Shown here: one piece after another, positions 58,886-64,000 of the stretch
Position numbering within the stretch: the stretch's first letter is position 1
How the letters are laid out: each line of letters starts with the position of its first letter
Assembly (NCBI RefSeq): GCF_012489685.1
Contig: NC_080043.1
Span: 30,784,743-30,848,742 of the forward strand
Length of the DNA: 64,000 nt
Reading direction: 5' to 3'
Source of the DNA: Lotus japonicus
Taxonomy: Eukaryota > Streptophyta > Magnoliopsida > Fabales > Fabaceae
Translations under genes and position numbers: made by a program
Notes under the pieces: model-generated
Told to the model about the DNA's origin: nothing
Database searches by the model: none
What the model saw: only the letters and a program-made list of their open reading frames with translations

Positions 58886-59926
58886 ATTTGCCAAACTTAT
58901 ATTTTTACAACAATAGACATGCTCATCCAGTGGTGTACTTAAGAGGTTGTCAAGGGCCACGACCCCTAAGAATTTTAATCTATTGGCCTAATATATGTAT
59001 TTTTATATAGATTTTTTATTTTCAGTCCCCAAATTTTTTTGTAGATTCTTAGTCTGGCCACTCAATTATCATAAAGCTTCATTGTTTCTGAATAATCAAA
59101 TCAAAATTTGAAGTAAATAAATAATTGATTAAATTTATCTTTTATTTTGAATTTTAAAATTGTAGGATAAATCTTACTACCTACTATGTGCCTTATTAAC
59201 TATCGAGGAAGAGAATAAACACATAGAAATGCAACTAATTTTGTTAACTTTCAGAAAATTGTTATATATATGGTTTCCTGTTTTACCCTTTAAATTGTAT
59301 TTTATCTCTTCTTATTTATTCTTCTCACAATCAAAGTTTATTTTTGTACGCAAAATATTGTTAGGATTTATTTTTAATTTAGAACTTTGAGATAAATTAA
59401 AGGAGATAAAATTTGATCAAATAAGAAATAACATCTTGAAAAAATAAGATTTTTTATCGTCCGTTAAATCTTTTATATATTTAAATTCAAATGATTGCAC
59501 TTTCTTTTAAAATTGGGTATTACATAAATCTTAGAACTAATACTACTATTTCTTTAATATTTCTTCTTCGGTTCTTCCCATCCTCTATTAACTTATCAAT
59601 CAAAATATCCTAACTCTTATTTTCAATTAAAATCATTAATTCTATATCTTGATGTTTCTAGCGGGTAACAACAACTCACTTTTTCCCTTTCCCTTTATAT
59701 TTATAAAACATATTATTTATAAATAGTTTTAAGTATATATAATTGAATTAATTATTGAATTTTTTTACAAAATATTGATTTCATAAAAATAGTTCTTGCT
59801 TATTTGACTTTTAGTTTTTAGGAATATGAAATCTGAAACCATTTATTATATTTAAAAAAAGCTTGATATTTTGAAGGCTTAAATATGTTGGAGACCCACG
59901 CGCCATTTGCAGAATCATTAAAAATT
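58886..59926. other. Intergenic, no gene seen
   Basis: Strongly AT-rich, with no coding, RNA or paired-repeat signal recognised. Confidence 0.5.
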
Positions 59927-61022
59927 AGGCTTAATTCCACTTTGGGCCCCTGATGTTTCAGAAATGAGCGATCGGGGCCCCCCGTGTTTAAACGTAGCGG
60001 TCAGGCAGCCCAACGTTTCAAAAACGTGCGATCCAGCCCCTTCTGTTAAACTCCGTTAGTTGACCAAACGGTCACTCTCATCTCTCTCTCTCCCTCACGC
60101 GTTCACTCACTCACGCTCTCCCTCAACCTCTCGACTCTTTCTCTCTTCCTCTCCCAGACCCATTTTCTTCTTCTTCTGATTATTTTCCCTAAGGTTGCAG
60201 CACTACCAACACCTTCTTCTCCTCCTGATGACAACCACCACCGCTTGGTCACTCTCCTTCCAGAGGCTACACCATCACCACCGTTCCTGTCCTGATCTTT
60301 CTCTTCTTCTCCTTCCATGTGCAAACCACTCTGGCATCACCCAAGCTAGCCACCACCGCCAGCAGCCACGATGATGCTGCCACCTCCTTCAGTCCCGCGA
60401 GCATCATCATCACCAACATGATGAGAAACAACCCTAATTTCAGCCACCACCTCCACCTTGCTCGATCCATCTTCTCTCTTGGAAAATCCCCAAATCAACA
60501 ACCCTTTCGACCCTTCTTCAGTACTTCTCCGGATTCGGGGTTTTAAATTGGAGTTTCAGTTTTCTCTGGATTTGGGGTTTTGGGGTTCAACGGTTAATGG
60601 GTTGATTTTTTGGGTTTGGGTTTCTAGGTTTGGGGCAGATCGATTTATGGGTTGAATGGTTTTTCTGGATCGGAAGAAGAAGAAGAAGAAAAGCGGAAGA
60701 AATCTGGAGAAGCTTGCATAGAAGAATAGAGAGGAAGAAGAAGATGGGGATCTGTGGGCTTTGATTTCTGGGTTCCTCACTAGATTATAATTGTTGCACA
60801 GAATCATCGTGTTTTTGTTCTGGGCTTTGATTTGTGTTTAATTGTTGTTATTGAGTAGAAGAATGAGAAATGAAGCTCCGTCTGGTCAACTAACGGAAAC
60901 AGACGGAAGGGCTTGGATCGCACGTTTTAGAGATATAAGGGGGCCTGACCGCTACGTTTAAACACGGGGGGCCCCGATCGCTCATTTTTAAAAGATCAGG
61001 GGCCCAAAATGGAATTAAGCCT
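59927..61022. mobile_element. Long-TIR non-autonomous element 4 (~1.1 kb)
   Basis: Inverted ends of about 140 bases: AGGCTTAATTCCACTTTGGG against reversed AGGCTTAATTCCATTTTGGG, both continuing through GAGCGATCGGGGCCCCCCGT and TTTAAACGTAGCGGTCAGGC to CCGTTAGTTGACCA. AAAAATT flanks both sides (59920-59926, 61023-61029), a 7-base match consistent with a decayed Mutator-type duplication. The interior is pyrimidine-rich, then TTTGGGTTT-rich, with gene-like but unproven open frames. Confidence 0.85.
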
Positions 61023-61029
61023 AAAAATT

Positions 61030-62011
61030 AAAAGGAACCTCACGGCAGGGGCTTATTCCACCCAAAAAAAATTGTGGGGGCCTTAACCAAAGGACCCCTA
61101 TTTTAGAGGGACCTCCAACATATTTAAGCCTATTTTAAATTCACAAATTGATTAAAGCACGCAAATTTATTCTCCTTTTAATAATGATGCACTCGTTCCA
61201 TACTCAACCTTACATTCATCATTGCCTTCATATACTAATTATAAATAGTGATGCACCCACTCCAAACTTGAATGATTGAGGATGATGAGGCTAGAATAGA
61301 TTTAGAAGATTTAATGAAAAGACAGTGAAACTTCTTTTACTTAGTTTAGTTTTAGATCCTAAAAACTTAAATCCTTTGATAGTGATAAAGTTTGTAAGTT
61401 TGTTAGGGAATTTTACGCAAGTGATTTTTCTGAGTTGGAATAAAGAAATTTACCATTTTATATAAAAAATTATCATATTGATGTTTTGCGAGATCTTAAA
61501 TTTAAGAAAAATGTTTTTTTTTTATCTTTTATCAAGGGTTATTTAAAACTCGAAAAACAAAGATATTTCCACTTATTAATAGGGAGATACGTCTTGTTCT
61601 AAGTTCTAACACTTTTAGTGTCAACAAACATCTACAAAATGAGTCACTTCTGCGATGAAAGTTGTTACGACTCGGCTTTTACGTACTCTCGTTTGACTTT
61701 GTGAAATAACTTGAGAGATAAGTGAGATTTTGATATAACGAAAGTGAATTACCACTACTTTTAACGTAATTTACTTATTATGTGAACTAGATATGGGGTC
61801 TTAAAAGTACACGTGTGCAGATGTCATTTGAGATGATCCAAATTAGTTTTGGTCACTCAAAAAAATTATTTCATCAAATTTAGTCTTTCTCACCTTTCCC
61901 CCACCTCCATAAAACCCTCTCTCTCCACCCTAGTTACCAGACACCCTTGACCTTCTCCTCCCATCTCATTCCACGATTAATTCCAACATCACAAAACCTC
62001 TAATCCCACCA
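61030..62011. other. Intergenic, no gene seen
   Basis: No coding frame or element ends recognised. Confidence 0.5.
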
Positions 62012-62020
62012 TTAATTTGG

Positions 62021-62238
62021 GAGTTGTGCTATATCACACGACAACTTTCTGTCGTGACATGCACGATTCGCTTTTCCTGACGGTTCTAAACCGCCAGAAA
62101 CGTATAAGCTGACACAAATTGCAAAAATTCGAAATGATAATTTTTAGCGGTTTTCACATTACAAGCTGTTAAAAACTGCCACAAACTAACATCGTGCAGT
62201 ACACGACATACATGCTGTCATGGAGTGCAGCATTTTCC
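62021..62238. mobile_element. Mutator-type MITE (218 bp)
   Basis: A perfect 9-bp target duplication TTAATTTGG lies at 62012-62020 and 62239-62247. Imperfect inverted arms of about 45 bases share GACA, GTCGTG and TGCACGAT; inner GC-richer arms (TGACGGTTCTAAACCG) pair with AGCGGTTTTCAC...GCTGTTAAAAACTGCC. No coding capacity; it could fold into a hairpin. Confidence 0.78.
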
Positions 62239-62789
62239 TTAATTTGGACCTTCTTTTCCCACTTCCACCCTCCCAAACATACCTCTCCCTACATTTCACT
62301 CTTTCACAATTTCAAGTTAATGAAAAATTAGAGGTCCCTCTTGCTTTCTCCATCACCGATCCACCTTTTTCAATGTTGAATATATGAAAGCATCTTCTAC
62401 TTATGGACGTTAATTGGAAAGATTGGGGGATTTTTTTGAAGTAATTAGAGAGCCCCCCTTATGCTTTGTCCTTCTTATGTGGTACGCACATCATTTATTG
62501 TGTTGAAAAAATCTTCTTTGTGTGAGTAATTTCTTGATGATTGTGAAATTATATATATTTTTGGTGAATTATTTGTGAAATTATATGATGAAGAGTAAAA
62601 TTAAAGAAAAATTGAATAAAAATCTAATTTAAAGGGTAGGATAGGAGAACCGTGTGATACTGCTTTGTCAATTCATGTGATAAAGGTTTTTAATTCTCTT
62701 TAAAAAAAGATAAAGGTTTTTAATTCATGGACCACACATTAAATTCTTTAATGAAAGACAAATAAGTTCCTTTCAGCATGATCAAAAGT

Positions 62790-62915
62790 GTAATACTTTT
62801 TTATATATTTGATAAATAAATTGCACCCTTTAGGAAGAATTGATTCGTGCACCTGTCTCTTCCAACCTATGTGTGGCTCTTACCGCTTGAGCTATCATTT
62901 GAAGTTCGCTTCATT
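62790..62915 (-). mobile_element. tRNA-derived SINE remnant 1
   Basis: On the minus strand TAGCTCAAGCGGTAAGAGCC is a good pol III A box. About 40 bases later GGTGCACGAATCAATTC is a decayed B box. The T-rich DNA next to it fits a SINE tail. It does not fold as a functional tRNA. Confidence 0.5.
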
Positions 62916-63199
62916 TAATAGATGGTTATGCTTCGTTAAAAATAATACATAAAATGTTAAGTTAAATCAATTAGGGATTAGACATTTAAAAATAAATTTC
63001 AAATAAGTAACTAAAAAAGTCAGATGGTTAAGTGATAAAATAAAAAATCAGTTTTGAATGGTAAAATTGCACTGTGTACAAGTGTCTGATGTAAAAAAAA
63101 TCAGTTTTGAATGGTAAAATTGCTTTAATTGAAAAGGACTACACGTTAACCTAAAATTATGGGATTGTCTAACTTAATCAAAGGGGTTAAACAATTAAT

Positions 63200-63312
63200 T
63201 TTTTATATATATTGGAAATATAAATTATACTCTCCAGTGTTTGATCTCTGGACTTTCCCCTCCCCAACTAATATCTTCCTCATTGCTTACTATTTGAGCT
63301 ATTCTACGGGGA
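63200..63312 (-). mobile_element. tRNA-derived SINE remnant 2
   Basis: The minus strand has TAGCTCAAATAGTAAGCAAT (A-box-like) followed by GAGATCAAACACTGG (B-box-like) at similar spacing to remnant 1. It is more decayed. Confidence 0.45.
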
Positions 63313-63479
63313 CAAACAATTTAATCTTAGATGAACTGTAGTTTTGTTAATAAAATAAAGAAATCGGTGTAGTAATTTCTAACATATTTATTTTAATTAA
63401 ATTGATCCACGTAAAAAGTTATGTTTTTTTTTTGAAACAGAAGTTATATTATTTAATGCGTGAGGAATTTACACTACTC

Positions 63480-64000
63480 CAAAAACTATTTTTTTACAAC
63501 AAATGATAAATTTATTGATTAAAAGAAAGAACGATGAGAACAACCCTCTCATGAAAGTATACGAAAACTTGGAAGGGCAAAACTCGAGAATGTGCCTCAT
63601 TAACACCTTATTAAGACAAATCCAATGGGATAAAAACCTAGTAAAGGAAAAAGAGTACAACATTCCTTAGTCTGTGTTCTGGAATGAACACTCAAGAAGG
63701 TTATAGGCCCCAAACCCTAGCAGAGCAAGCGTGAGGTAATAATCAAATTCTTTTAGATAAAATGTCAAAGATCCCTTACAATGATGTCAAAGTTCCCTTT
63801 TATAGGGGTAATACATTGGATCCAAAATCCTATGATAATTGGGCCAATTGGGCCCTAACGCTCTCGGCCCAATCTATATACCTCAAATGCCCACTTTCGG
63901 CGATCATTAGCATATGTGGTTCTCATATCGCTAGATCTTCTCCCTTGCCACTGGCGAGCTTCATTGCGTATGGTCCTGATTGTCCTTGGGTGAGCCCCTT
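63480..64000 (-). mobile_element. LTR fragment running off the window end
   Basis: On the minus strand TATAAAAGGGAAC near 63817 is a strong TATA box. Downstream come GAATGTTGTACTC, TTTCCTTTACTAGG, TTTTTATCCCATTGGA and AATAAGGTGTTAATGAGGCA. This series is common near the 3' end of plant LTRs. No internal domain is inside the window, so the superfamily is open. Confidence 0.55.

Noticed and set aside
60103..60546. Two opposing frames inside long-TIR element 4
   Set aside because: Low-complexity Glu/Arg- or Ser/Pro-rich translation of CT-rich DNA; no domain recognised.
62860..62912. Functional tRNA gene on the minus strand
   Set aside because: A-box-like sequence is present but no cloverleaf or acceptor stem can be formed; better explained as a SINE remnant.

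Overview
The window is nuclear DNA from a dicot plant, most likely a papilionoid legume. This is inferred from AT-rich intergenic DNA, GT-AG introns, nested LTR, TRIM, MULE and hAT elements, and close resemblance of the symplekin, DnaJ and UGT79 proteins to the legume forms I know. No species can be assigned from sequence alone. There are no prokaryotic operons, no CRISPR array, and I saw no rRNA or functional tRNA gene.

Five genes look real. (1) A two-exon UGT79-type glycosyltransferase (1556-3192, +) sits between two pieces of one MuDR-like transposase. (2) A three-exon type II DnaJ/HSP40 co-chaperone (13671-10004, -). (3) The largest gene is a 27-exon symplekin/ESP4-type pre-mRNA 3'-end-processing scaffold (34209-15356, -) that fills 19 kb because transposons sit in its introns. 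(4) A two-exon chloroplast-type rhodanese, STR10-like (37973-39298, +). (5) A single-exon gene for a very lysine-rich 65-residue protein (58073-58270, +), of unknown role. These are unrelated housekeeping or metabolic genes, not a cluster. A weaker candidate is a ~50-codon open frame found in three diverged copies of a ~0.8 kb repeat (about 39.5, 51.5 and 54.9 kb).

Layout: 1-7.6 kb, split MULE with the UGT gene, a pentanucleotide microsatellite, copia and LINE remnants; 7.6-10 kb, gene-poor; 10-13.7 kb, DnaJ; 13.8-15.3 kb, spacer with a MITE; 15.4-34.2 kb, symplekin with two hAT elements, two TRIMs, a gypsy fragment, a second TRIM-like family, a solo-LTR-like segment and a LINE piece; 34.5-37.7 kb, two long-TIR Mutator-type non-autonomous elements with perfect 9-bp target duplications; 38-39.3 kb, rhodanese; 39.5-55.3 kb, three copies of the small-ORF repeat interleaved with copia DNA, including one nearly complete 5.6-kb copia (40266-45893) with 5-bp target duplications; 55.3-64 kb, two more ~1.1-kb long-TIR elements, the lysine-rich gene, a hairpin MITE with a 9-bp duplication, tRNA-like SINE remnants and an LTR fragment running off the end.

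The most useful observations are: exact element ends and target duplications for several non-autonomous families; a one-base frame conflict at a symplekin splice junction that looks like an indel; the interrupted MULE around the UGT gene; and the triplicated small open frame. I found no convincing undescribed multi-gene system.
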